Source: Fusarium oxysporum f. sp. lycopersici 4287 (Eukaryota > Ascomycota > Sordariomycetes > Hypocreales > Nectriaceae). From it: a stretch of 64,000 nucleotides of DNA. The position numbers and the translations under genes were made by a program. The stretch is taken from NCBI RefSeq assembly GCF_000149955.1, contig NC_030995.1:1302001-1366000 (forward strand), in the 5' to 3' direction. Within the stretch, counting starts at the first letter, position 1. The number at the start of each line of letters is the position of its first letter. Positions 22,543 to 33,389 of this stretch are shown here, piece by piece. Below the pieces are notes generated by a model that saw only the letters and a list, made by a program, of their open reading frames with translations, was not told the origin of the DNA and searched no databases.

Positions 22543-22848
22543 TTAACCAACTCGGCTTCCCTCCAAGTTGTCCGCCGCGCTCTTGCTTCGAGGATCAGAC
22601 TCATTGCCGTAGTGGTTCGCGTCTCCTCCCAGCGCCTCGATCTCCTTCTTGCTGTTCTCCTTGCTGGCCTGGCTGGTGTCTATCGATCACTGTTAGTGAC
22701 TGGAGACGACGCTCATGTAAAGACGGTTCATACTGGGGTTGGAAAGGTTCGCCTTGTGGCCCTGGATCTTGTGGGAGATCTCTTCGCCGCCCTCGCGAAG
22801 CTCCTGCATGTCATTCGAGATGACGGATCGGTCTCCGGCGGAATTCAT
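22543..22848 (-). CDS. con-6: Con-6 family conidiation-specific protein (2 exons)
   Basis: Exons 22848-22734 and 22679-22543 (54-nt intron, GTATGA..GATAG) encode 83 residues, too short and split to be seen as one open frame. The region around residues 29-50 (IQGHKANLSNPN..SKENSKKEIE) matches the con-6 motif of a G-[YH]-K-A-x-L-x-N-P-N core followed by a helix rich in K/E/S. The protein is small, hydrophilic and highly charged. Con-6 proteins accumulate during conidiation and in dry spores, with a suggested protective, LEA-like role. A TATATAAA element lies about 95 bp upstream. Confidence 0.85.
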
Positions 22849-22940
22849 TTTGGTGATATTGATATTGGTATCGATCGATTGATTGATTGTAATTTGTAGT
22901 AGTCTTCGTCTTTTCGAACATGTCTTGTATTGACTTCCTC

Positions 22941-22948
22941 TTTATATA
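22941..22948 (-). promoter_or_regulatory. TATA box of con-6
   Basis: TATATAAA on the minus strand, about 95 bp before the con-6 ATG. This is typical for strongly induced developmental genes. Confidence 0.5.
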
Positions 22949-23002
22949 CCTATTCTCATCTTCTAAACACCTACCTATTTCTCGGCATGACATGCCATGA
23001 CG

Positions 23003-23476
23003 TTACAGCATGAATATTGTTAAGGCTGTTATGTCATGCTTGGACTGAATCAAGGACATCTCTATGTCCCACATACTTGGTTCACCTTCCAGGTGTGTCG
23101 AGCGATGCATTCTGTGTGGCTGGATTTGTCCAGCATGAGGGGCGGGATGACATAGCTTGTTGCGAATGAAACCAGGGTGAGGCTCGAAATTAATCTGAGC
23201 TACTACAACCAAGATTTGGGCTGAAGATGGTCGTGTTATTTTGGACTGCACCCCTGGCTGATCCACCATCTCGATCACTTCAACGAGCATCTTGTGATAC
23301 AGATACAAAAGCAACGGATTTTGCACTTTTTGAAGCCATGAAATACATTCAGAACGCCACTTTCGACAGTTATCCTGGCAGTTGCTGCACAAATTTCGGA
23401 CAGAAAGAATGTCGTAATCTTCCAACTTGTGACATACAGCTTCGTCACACGCAAACAAACGGGTTTCCTGTGACAT
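23003..23476 (-). CDS. Hypothetical cysteine-containing protein (weak)
   Basis: An ATG-initiated 157-residue frame. Its first third has a regular cysteine pattern (DEAVCHKLE, LCSNCQDNC, then SEC), followed by a region without features. A TGT-rich small zinc-binding fold is conceivable. Alternative frames over the same DNA are also open for 100+ codons, which lowers confidence, and no intron signals tie it to neighbours. Unknown function; it may be a relic. Confidence 0.25.
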   Translation of the reverse strand: MSQETRLFACDEAVCHKLEDYDILSVRNLCSNCQDNCRKWRSECISWLQKVQNPLLLYLYHKMLVEVIEMVDQPGVQSKITRPSSAQILVVVAQINFEPHPGFIRNKLCHPAPHAGQIQPHRMHRSTHLEGEPSMWDIEMSLIQSKHDITALTIFML

Positions 23477-23891
23477 GTTGCAAAGTCATTGCCGTTTGCA
23501 ACCCCCAGGTTCTGCTTGGCATATCGAAGATACAGTCGGTGACTGAATGTTTTGCAATAAAACAAGCTCGTAATAAGTATGCCGTATCCGTTTGTTCTAG
23601 GTACAAACACAAATTATGCCCTGCCCCTTCTTCTCTGGTAGCGAACACCAAGATATATGAAGCTCTTGCTCTACATACTCGCCCAAAGGAATGTATGACA
23701 CTGCGCACAGTTGCCCGCAGTTCTTATTGTTTGTAGAACGATACTACTGAGGATCTGGGTCAAATCCAACCGTATGTTTTGGGAAGTCCTCAATATTCAC
23801 TGGATGCCAGGTTCTTTGTTCAACTCATTTACGGCCTGGCGAGGCTCAACTCTGTCTCTGGACCAATGCTCGAGTGACGGTCGATGCGATA

Positions 23892-24924
23892 TTATGCACC
23901 AGTGCTCATTTCTTGCGGAAGTGTCGTACTGCCAACCATCTCTGAAGCGACACCCATCTGCTGTTGGTTGTGATTGTGATTGTACTGTTGCTGGTACGGA
24001 GGAAGAAAGTTGGGGCTGTGTGCATGTTGGGCACTGTGCTCCGGGAAGTTTGTGAAGGATTGCGGTCGTTCAGATGGAGAGATGTTCGGAAAATACTTTC
24101 GGAACTGTTCAATAGAAGATAGACCGCCATTGTATGGGTTCATAACCGTGGGAGACGAAGTGAATGACTCTGCGTTTTGTTAGTGCTCAGCCTCCTTCTG
24201 AACGAATTTACTTACGTTGATAGGCACTTATGGGAGATTGGGCGATGAATGTGCTCGGATGAATAGGACCACTTGGAGGTGAGAATGGATTCGCCGTCAG
24301 TGTTGGTGCAGCTGGAGGCACACTGTAACAGGCATTGTGTTCTCGTCGATGCTTGTTCTTCTGTCGGGGCTTCCACCAGAATAGCCAGGCCACGAGGATG
24401 AGGACAGTTAGACCTCCAACTGATGCACCCACGGCGATGCCGGCAGCAGCTCCAGTTCCCAAACCATCGCTCTCATTTGCATCAACTGTTGAGGTGCTCG
24501 AAGCTGTCGTAGAGGCTGTCGCGGACACACTCGAGGCAGTAGAGCTTTCGCTTTGACTAGGGTGAAGAAAGTTGAGTCTGTTATTCTCAATTTCTGATAG
24601 CTTAGCTGGCGCAAGCCTTGACCTTGGGCAGCCTGAGCTACAAGCGTTCTGGCTGCAGCATCCTAGGAAAGGCGGGTCGGTATGGGCACATGAGTACCAG
24701 TTGTCGACACCTTGAGAGTTGTCACAGTCCTGCTGAGGAAGTTGAGAGTATTTATCAGAGTCGAAGGTCGTCGCACGCAAATCACCATCAGGACAGGTTC
24801 CGTTATTCCTGCCACAGGGATCATTGACACAACAACCTATAAACTGGGTATCGTCATCTTCACAGATGTAGAAACTGCCTCCGTTAGGGCACGAGAGACC
24901 CCAATGCGTACGAGCTTCAGACAT
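23892..24924 (-). CDS. Cysteine-rich single-span surface protein, fungal-specific (2 exons)
   Basis: Exons 24924-24216 and 24169-23892 (46-nt intron, GTAAGT..GCAG with CTAAC) give 328 residues. I chose the ATG at 24924 because protein-like sequence starts there (SEARTHWGLSCPNGG). The ectodomain has two repeated modules: C-P-x-G-G-x-F-x-x-C..GCC..DPC..TCP, then DC..WYSCA..PFLGCC..NAC..GCP. A Ser/Thr-rich stalk (about 122-150), a glycine-rich transmembrane span (about 160-184) and a basic cytoplasmic start (KPRQKNKHRR) follow. The C-terminal exon is Gln/Asn/His/Pro-rich and likely disordered. There is no cleavable signal peptide, so an N-out signal-anchor topology is implied. It resembles a widespread family of uncharacterised fungal membrane proteins. 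Confidence 0.8.
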
Positions 24925-26998
24925 CAAGTCTTGAAATCGAGGATTCGGCCTCGGCAATGACGTTAATGAAGTGCAATGTTTGTTATGGTAGGGTCCAAAG
25001 GCGAGCTCTGGCAGCCTCTGAATAAGACGAAGCAGGATGACTGAGGGCAAAGGTAAGAGTAAGGGATCAGTAAAGCCCCCGAATTTCAGCAAACATGGAA
25101 CTCTCGCTTATTGCCGTTGAGTGACAGCACCAGCTCACGTAAGTAGCCTCTTTCTACTTTCAACGCACAGCCCGCACGGGAATGCACTCCAAGAGATTGT
25201 GGGCAGCATGGGTATAACTGGACGGAGTCCGGACGACATCTGTGCTATTCCCCCAGCTGGGACAGGCCAGCTCAGCATACCGTAGCGAACCCCAAGCACC
25301 AGACCACATTCGTGTTTCAAAGCAAGCTGTCAAGACTTGTGGCAACTTTGGCAGCGGCAAGTTCTGGGGCTTGTCCGACCAAGGGCTTGATGCAGTGAAA
25401 CATTACTAGGCTGTCATGAAATTTCGTTGCAGTCATTACCAGAGGCAATGTTGGCTTAAGTTATCTCTATGTGATTTTCACTTCCAGTGCCAAATATAGG
25501 ATCTTCTTGAGCCGTCGGTGCCGCATTTAGAGACAAAGGTGTTCAGCTCAGTCACCAACCCTTGCGCAACTTGTGTCACTAGGTCATCATACACACACAG
25601 AAGATTGTAGGTGATGAGCAAAAGCGTGGTGACACCTATTTCTTTGCTTACTTTGGCTCCTGAGAAGAATGGCAAAGACTTGGCCAAGATACTGGATCCA
25701 TTGTATCAGGGTTAAGTAACGACGCAAATAACTGCGCTATGGTCTTCGTAAAACTATGAATAGCATCCTGTGGTGCCACCATAAGCTTTGATATGGAGGC
25801 TCAACGATGCTTGGCGATGGCAAACACTTTTATTTCTTCTGTTGTCAATGAGCATGGCACTTGCATGTGGCTTCCTGGCATCGGTTTTGTTGACATTTAT
25901 CCCGAGCCTTACATGAAAGCTTGGCTCCAGCTTTGCTTGCTGCTGTAGCCCTTGGCCATTGAGTCAGCGATTCCGTAGTGCGCATCTGAACTTCTGATAC
26001 ACCATCAGCCGTTGTCGCATGCCACGGCATTGCTCCTCCCGATCGCGATGAAGATGACCGGAAACCTTCCATCTCAAAGACCAAAAAAGGACATCGAAGC
26101 AATATCCCTCTTGTTTGTCGTATCTCCAGCTTCAAATGCACGAGTTCCATAATGTGCAAGATAATCACCAAAAATAGACCCCTCTTTGTTGTCACCTCCA
26201 CCACAGTTCACGATACAGCCTTGTTTGTCTGGCTTGTTGCCTTGGTTAAATGATGCCAAGGTACTGGTGCCCGATTAGACAGCACAGATTACAGTTTGCA
26301 CCACATCCAAGAGGCGCTTTTGCGAAATTAAACTGCAAACCAACAAACAGCTTTTCCTGCATATGTGACGCTTGAGGCTGACAGAATATGACACCTCGAA
26401 TTACATGCTGCAGGATGAAAAGATATAGACTTATTAACTAAAAAAGTCGCAGGCTTTGATTATGCTTGATTCAGCTCCAGTGATTTCTTTCTGGACAATG
26501 GTGCAGACGAGAATGGGATTCCGCGGTCAGTCTCAGCATCCCAAAAGCAATGTTTGTCGCAGTGGCAGGCAGTGAAGCTGCCGCCTGTCAAGGATACTTG
26601 AGAAAGAAGGTGTTCCCGAAAAGAACGCTGGGTGCTAGTATTGGGCGATCTGAGTTGAATTCTCCGCTCTTGGACAGGAATTGTATCATCATTACTGTCA
26701 AAAGGGCCGATGGTATTTCGTCAGATGTTACTCCGTGAAACGAGAGATGGCGTGTGAAAGCAAACCATTGGACCATTCGCCCTTCCATTGCCATTCGCAT
26801 CATTTGGTTCGTGATTGCTGAACTCTTAGGATTGCCCACCAGTCTGGTCATGATGGGCAAGAAAACATTGCGTCAAGAACCATTTTGAACAAAGAAATGC
26901 ACCGAACGGCCCAGCACTAAAATCTGGTTCCTGGCGCACCAGCATTTACGAACCGGGGTTGCCAGGTGGATGTCGGTAAACTGAGCTAATGCGTTGGC
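24925..26998. other. Intergenic stretch with unresolved coding-like fragments
   Basis: About 2 kb with no complete gene. Only the minus-strand fragments at 25478-26330 show coding character; the rest shows nothing notable. Confidence 0.4.
25478..26330 (-). other. Unresolved coding-like fragments, possible relic gene
   Basis: On the minus strand, 26259-26074 reads as a protein-like segment (KPDKQGCIVNCGGGDNKEG, then DYLAHYGTRAFEAG) without its own ATG; a CACCAG acceptor with a CTAAT branch site lies just upstream. Downstream, about 26000-25905, another frame gives DAHYGIADSMAKGYSSKQ, sharing the HYG pattern, up to a GTAAGG donor. A third segment (25687-25478) contains a GTAAGC donor and a CCTAG acceptor. 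I could not join these in phase with a start codon. It is either a multi-exon gene I cannot resolve or a decayed one. Confidence 0.25.
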
Positions 26999-28228
26999 TC
27001 AAACTCCAGGTTGAATGGCAAATACCTGCGGCAGCTGCTCGCCCTGAACCCTTTGTCCAAGTTGCGCCATAAAGGACCACGCAGCGCGGGAGAGGCTCTG
27101 GCTGATCTCACCAGGTATTATGATCTTTAGGCGACTCTGGCCGAGCACGAACCCAGCGCAGGAGATCTGGGTAACATGTACGCCGGGATGAAAAAGATCC
27201 AGTGCAAGATGGTGATGTAGATAGAGCCCCAAGGCTTCGGTGAAGGGGGATGCTTCAGAAGGACCCTTTGTACGCCAAGCCCAGCCATCGTCTGTGTTCC
27301 CACCAGCAAGTCTACGGCGTTCACGGGCGTCTCCTTGCCAAGAAGCATCAACCGGGATATGACTCTTCTCACCAGCGCGCACAAAGCGGCCAAGGTCTTG
27401 TGCAGATATGGTGATATCAACAGATCGAAGCCCGGGGTTAGGCTTGGTTTCCTCTTGAGTTTGGGCTTTGTCGATAGCTGTTGGGTCCTCGCTGGTCTGA
27501 AGCGACACGTTGAATGCAAGTGTTATGGTAAAGTCAATACCTCGGTCGTTGAGCCCTTCGTTTACGATCCAGCTTTCCCATACTCCGAGAATAGTCTTGG
27601 TTCCCATCGTTATCCGACTGACGCGACAGTCGAAAGAAGCAGCAAGCCAATTTGCCACAACGGTCTTGAGTTGCTGAGGCATGCGCATTAACAATAATGG
27701 CAGACAGAGGAACCTGCTTTTATCACCGGTTTGCCGCGACTCTGAAGAGTCTGATAGTCCAGGTAGAAGAATCGCAGCATAAGCAGCATTCTCATGCTCT
27801 ATGCTTATCCAGAGCCCTTGTTTCTGGTCGTCTGGAAGGTCACTCTGATCGCCGCGTGGAGCTTCGAGGTCGAAATCAGCAGCGTCCTCACCCAAAAACG
27901 TACTGGCATGAAACCATTCGATTCGGACACCCTTGAGAGCACCAACTTGGCCGAAAGATGTATCTGCTGCCTCCAAACTGAGTTGAATGCCACGAACTAC
28001 ATCACCGACAAGGGTATCACGAAGGCGGCTGGCGATAACTTGGAGCCGTTGACTGGTGAGACGTGATTTCCCAATGTGCATGGGGGAAACACGATGAGTG
28101 GAGAAAGTCGTGTTGAAGAAGGGCGGAACTGCTTCATCGTTGGTGGTTTCAGAGGTGGTATTGAGCGACTGCGTCGGAGATTGCTGAACCTCTGCAGACG
28201 CAACGCCTTGAGCACTCAGGCGCGCCAT
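26999..28228 (-). CDS. FTA1: Kinetochore Sim4/CCAN subunit Fta1 (CENP-L homologue)
   Basis: A single-exon frame of 409 residues starting at the ATG at 28228. After a disordered N-terminus comes FFNTTFSTHRVSP, the usual opening of the Fta1 domain, followed by RLRDTLVGDVVRG, then LCLPLLLMRMPQQLK and ASFDCRVSRI. The C-terminal block is RRRLAGG..GWAWRT, FTEALGLYLHHHLALDLF and HPGVHV..I.CAGFVLGQ. This order matches the fungal Fta1 family, the counterpart of CENP-L, which with CENP-N (Mis15/Chl4) forms part of the inner kinetochore. The assignment rests on recognition of these blocks. Confidence 0.8.
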   Translation of the reverse strand: MARLSAQGVASAEVQQSPTQSLNTTSETTNDEAVPPFFNTTFSTHRVSPMHIGKSRLTSQRLQVIASRLRDTLVGDVVRGIQLSLEAADTSFGQVGALKGVRIEWFHASTFLGEDAADFDLEAPRGDQSDLPDDQKQGLWISIEHENAAYAAILLPGLSDSSESRQTGDKSRFLCLPLLLMRMPQQLKTVVANWLAASFDCRVSRITMGTKTILGVWESWIVNEGLNDRGIDFTITLAFNVSLQTSEDPTAIDKAQTQEETKPNPGLRSVDITISAQDLGRFVRAGEKSHIPVDASWQGDARERRRLAGGNTDDGWAWRTKGPSEASPFTEALGLYLHHHLALDLFHPGVHVTQISCAGFVLGQSRLKIIIPGEISQSLSRAAWSFMAQLGQRVQGEQLPQVFAIQPGV

Positions 28229-29649
28229 CTTTGCGACCAGTGCAGTATTTTCTCAGTGCTTGATGCCTTTCTGCTTTGAGTGTCTGGAACGATTGTTGGC
28301 TTGCTGCTATTGTTCTGGCTTGAATGTGGGGTCTAGAAAGTGTATCGCAAGGTCAGACGCGTCTTGTGGGAGCACTTTTGTTGAAAGAAACTGACAAAGA
28401 ATGAGGAGAATTGAACCATGAGCTTTTTTACGTAGTTCTTCAAGTCACAGCCTCCCAATGTCACCACATTTACCTCATGGCAGAGAAATCCTTGCAAGAT
28501 CGGTACCTGAGGATGAAAGTTGGTGCATTTGGCTCGAAAGAACGATCGCGTTCATCTGATGACTAAGCTCGAAGATGCTGAAATGATGAGGGACGCAAGT
28601 GAGGAATGATCACATCTTCCTTCCTTGCAATTTAACTCACCGTTCCCCGTTCATTTTATCATCGAAGAGTACAAATGGAGGCAGACTCAATTTTCCATGA
28701 ATGCTTTCTGATCGCCCTCATAGATGAGATATTCACGATTTCTCACCCTTGCGGTTCTGGGGGTTATGCTTCACTGAGAGATAAGGGAGCTATCACCTGT
28801 GCCCCTCCTGAATCGCCCCTGAATGTGCACTGGCTTTGTCTGCTTTAGAACAAGGTCTCTCACACTTCAATGTGGATTGTGGACTTGTATTACGATCTTG
28901 GTCGTCCCGAAATAGTGGTCGCATTGTTCAGCAGCCATGCTAAACAGAAGACAACATGTGGTCAATAAGCGCCTTTAATATTGATGTTAGGTAATTGAGA
29001 TGCCTTGACTTGTGCTCCCATACCATTATAGCTCAATAAGTTTGTTCGATCGACCAACACTGGCCCAGCCACTCGGACTCCAAACAAAGAAAACGACAGA
29101 TACCAGTGATCCTCATGGTATCCGGGTTTCGAAACTCCAATTGCCCGTGCATCCAATGCGGCCTATGGAGTGGATTGAAAAGACAAAGGAGTGCCCTCAA
29201 GAAACTCCAGGAGCGCCATTGCTAGGGTCTGGCAGATGGATCTGGACACAAACATGGCGTTAAATTAGTGAGTAGAATGGACACTCACACACGGTACTGG
29301 ATGATCTGAGCTATCCAGAGGTGTAAGTGCCCAGGTGGTTTTGTTTTCTTTGTCCCTCCGAGGTCTATCTATTGTGGGCTAAGGCATCCGATCACACTCT
29401 TCGGATGTCCATATCAATCAGGCTGCTTATAAGTCTGATAAAGGTACTTGGGAGAGATGCTGCGACTACTCGAGACTACCGATATTATTCTTTGGGAACT
29501 CTTCCTGAGCTTTTTCGTCTGTGGAAAGTCTGAAGACGATCTCGAGAAGTCTTTCACTATTCATTAGCTCTTTAAATGAGTCAATTCCCTTCCCAAGGCA
29601 ACAGTTGATCCATGAACCAGCTCTCAACAAGGGAGCTTTGCATATCACA
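28229..29649. other. Intergenic region between divergent Fta1 and orphan genes
   Basis: 1.4 kb of moderately AT-rich sequence. Frames inside it start with non-ATG codons and show no domain. No repeats were recognised. Confidence 0.5.
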
Positions 29650-32600
29650 ATGACCGACGAGTGCCAGGAACCCACAGAATACGAATACTCGAACTACCAT
29701 GTCAAGTGGCTCGGGAAAAACTACAAGCTAGGCGATCCAACGCATGGATCGATCCTGGATTCGGATCTCGAAGACTTTGCTAGGGATGAGCATCTTCGTG
29801 CGAAGGAAGCAATGCACAGCCAATCTCTGAGAAGTGCCCGCGCCCTTTGTGCATTTCATGGTTATGGAAGAAACTCTGTGTGGCCACCAGTTGACCCGGG
29901 AAGGCCTACCGAAGAGCTTTTGGAAGAATTTAGGCATGTCAACCAGGTCGTTCAATCGGAATGGTCGAGATTGATTGAACTCGTAGTCGGCAAAGAGCGA
30001 GAGATCCAGGAGATCATCATAAACCTCACTGATGGAAAAATCAGAGACCAAAATGGGAAGATTCTATGCATTCAAGACTGCCTAGAGAACAGCTGGGAAG
30101 AGACCAGAAACGCATTCAATGCCCAGTACACCAAAAGTCGTTCAGAGTCAAGACCCGTGCACATGGAGAGTGATTTTAGCCTAGATCCTGAAGGCCATAT
30201 CAACCCCAACCATTCAAGTGATCTCGACGAGTTTGCCCATGAATATCTCCGCAACGTCAGAGTCAACTTCCACTGGAAAAACAACGGTATACCGAGGATG
30301 CTCGAGGAAAAGAGACAGTACCCAATCTATCGCAGTACAGCCAACTATCACGACGACAGGGAGGCTATGGAAGATGCTATCATGGACGATGTCAAGTTCC
30401 GAAATTTGAGGAAACCCAGTCCAGACCCTGCAGCAGACGCCTCTGAACAAGCCGGGTGTAACTTCGAAGTAGACGATGCACTGCGAAAGCAAAGAGCTCA
30501 TTTCTTGGTCCCGCACATCAACAAGGAGGATCTTTCTATCCCGCTCAATATGCTCATGTTCATCCACTATCGGGCCCGACTTCACCCCATTGAGTTTGCT
30601 TTCCAAGATAACAATAGCATGCACCTAGGAAAGCAGTCCCACATTTTGTCAGGCGCTTGCGATCCTTCGTTTTATGTCATGTTTGTCCCGGTAAAAGACC
30701 ATGAGTACGAAAATCAATACCAAAGAGCTTGGTGTGAACCCAAAATCTTGTCCAAGCACTCACCCGAGATGGATGAAGACAGGTTTGAGGACTTGCAATC
30801 CGCCGGACGGATTTTCGGTAGCATGGAAGCATGGCTTATACTACAGTCCCAAGCAATTACATACCTTTTCTTGGCTACTTTCTGCAAACAGATGCTAGAT
30901 CTGGCAAAGCATGAGCTGATCACCGGCCATACTAGCAGACTCAACAAAAAGGAGATTCTGGAAATTGAGATTTCAGCAGGACAAAAGATCAAGATGCTGA
31001 AAGAAAAGAAAGGAACCGAAACAATGCAAGACATCGCATCGATTCGACAATATGAGCCAAATTGCACTGGGGTCAACCTACAGAGGTATCGCACCAAGCT
31101 CAAGGAAAAAAGTGCAGCGGCTGAAGACCACATCAAGAATCTTTTTGACAAACCCTGCCTATCTAGTCAAATACATCGTGGAACAAAAGGATCATCATTG
31201 GACTAATATTGTCGAAGACTCAACCTATCTGCCGAATGAGTACTCTCAGAACTACCATGACGCAATTTTGCGTAAAGTACTATATCGAAGTTGCATGAGA
31301 AGTGTACTTAGAAGAGCCTTTTTCGAGTTCTTCATTTGGGATGCCGTTACAAATGCCTTGGAAGATTTTGAAACCTTCGAACGGGAGACACGCAAAGAAC
31401 CACCCAAGATGGAAGAATTCGGATACTGCAGGAGGACAGCTGCACCTAGGCCTCATGTTTCTGAAGAACTTGATACCTATACAGCGAAATACCGTCAACT
31501 TCAGGAGTTGATCCGGCACGCCGCGGCTTTCTTCATCTTCGAATTCCGTAAAGAAGCAATTCATGCCGCGTCTGAGCCCATGCGTAACACCTACCTTACC
31601 ACTAGAAGGCCAGAGTACAGGCAGGACTGGTTGATCAGAGAGTACTATGACAGCGAAGATATTATGCTTGACTTCCAAGAAGAGGCTTTGCACAGTGGCC
31701 GAGGGGAAAAATATCGTATCGTGGCTGAGCTTATTGAGAACTTCATTTCGAATAAGCATTCCTCTATGTAAGTCGGCATCCGGAAGACTACAGATAAAGT
31801 AAAGAGGCATCTCNNNNNNNNNNNNNNNNNNNNNNNNNNNNNNNNNNNNNNNNNNNNNNNNNNNNNNNNNNNNNNNNNNNNNNNNNNNNNNNNNNNNNNN
31901 NNNNNNNNNNNNNNNNNNNNNNNNNNNNNNNNNNNNNNNNNNNNNNNNNNNNNNNNNNNNNNNNNNNNNNNNNNNNNNNNNNNNNNNNNNNNNNNNNNNN
32001 NNNNNNNNTCGCGAAACGGTCTCGAGGATGCTCCAGGAGTTTTCATCATATGACCTTCTTGCGCTCGATAACTGTGATTTTCAAGACCAACACGTCCCTG
32101 CTAAACGGACGCATCGAATATTCCGCTTTCTCGACGAACTGCAAGGATTTAATGTCAAAGAAAAAGAGATGAGCTTTGGAAAGGCGAAGGGCGACATCAA
32201 GCGCTTTGGTGCCTCTCTTCTCCGGGGGCTTATCTATCCATTGAATGAAAAAGCCGATAAACTTGTATATCGGTACAAAACCTGGGGCATGGGTGTCAGT
32301 CCACGTCTTGGCAGAGGGAAAGTATTCCCAGCAGATGGACGGGCACTCGAGCGTCTGACGAAATGCATGGGAATCACCAGGGAGCAATTCCCCTTTGCCG
32401 ACAATGAACTTCCTCTCGATCTCGACGCTCAAGGATCCAACCGCATACAGAAGACCTCTGAGGGGGACAGAAAAATCACATCGGAGATATGGTTAGCCCT
32501 CAAGGAAGTTATGACGAAACATCGGCAAGAGCAGAAGAAGAAGCTGGGATATCAGAAGAAGCGCAATAAAGATAAGGCACCGCCACTGAAACCGTCCGAC

Positions 32601-33389
32601 CCATACAGGGTCGGCAAGAAGGACAATAAGGGAAAGGCGCCTATACGAACGACGGGGAAGCAAGTGCGAGAAGAGATGGAGGCGCGCGACGATGTAGAGA
32701 TGGAGGACGTGGGCTTTGAAGTTTTACCCATGTTGATTAGCCAAATTGGCCGTCAAAAACCTGGAGAATCTTCACGAACGAACGCCGAGCCAGAGCCAGA
32801 GCCTCAAACTCAGCCCACGAATGCACCCCAGGAAACATTCAATGCTCGGCCGCCCCGTGTACGTCCTAAGACCAAATATAGGCCTCCGCCTAAAAAGCAG
32901 GTACGCCGTACCGAACCTGTTCTGGATCCTAAGATGGCACCAGACGGACTACCCAAGAGAGAAATCAACAAGCATGCATGGGAGACACTGAAGTCACTCA
33001 CGATGCGGAGACAAACATTCACCAACGCCCATGGAAAAAAGACTACAGAAGAACTCCCAGCGGTTAAATTGAACGATGTTGATAGTACATTTGGCCGCGA
33101 GCTCGGGTTTCGTATGGAATTTGGGAAGGGTCGGCACCGTAAGTTCATTTGGAATGAGAATTGTGTATTGCCAGAATCGAGTCTGGTCAAGAATTTCAAC
33201 TTCAATCCCGACAAGAAAGCGGCAAAAGGCTCGGACCTGATACAGGAAACAATGAACAATTGGAGCTCATGTTTGGAGGAAGCTGGGATTACTTGGGACT
33301 TTGTAAAGCAGTGGTTCATACAGAAGAAGGAGAAGAAAGAGGCGGAGGAGAAGCAGAAGAAGGAAAAGGAGAAGGAGAAGGAGACATAG
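29650..33389 (+). CDS. Large orphan protein of unknown function, interrupted by an assembly gap
   Basis: The start is the ATG at 29650 (CACAATGACC context). The frame runs to 31206, but the protein-like reading shifts frame near 31086-31138. A 52-nt GT..AG interval (31086-31137) joins the two frames in phase, though its branch site is weak, so a true frameshift or sequence error is also possible. The second segment ends at a GTAAGT donor at 31768, then come 195 Ns. The third segment resumes in frame from about 32010 to the stop at 33389. The product would be about 1,150-1,250 residues, acidic and helical, with no transmembrane span. The C-terminal third is basic and Pro-rich and ends in a K/E repeat. 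No known domain was recognised. Fragments resemble the large lineage-specific orphan proteins common in Sordariomycetes. Confidence 0.6.
31814..32008. other. Assembly gap (195 N) inside the orphan gene
   Basis: A run of N. It follows a GTAAGT donor at 31768 and precedes an open frame, so it hides the intron acceptor and some exon sequence. Confidence 0.99.

Noticed and set aside
31645..32049. Minus-strand frame crossing the N gap
   Set aside because: Most of it is N, and it is antisense to the orphan gene; an artefact.
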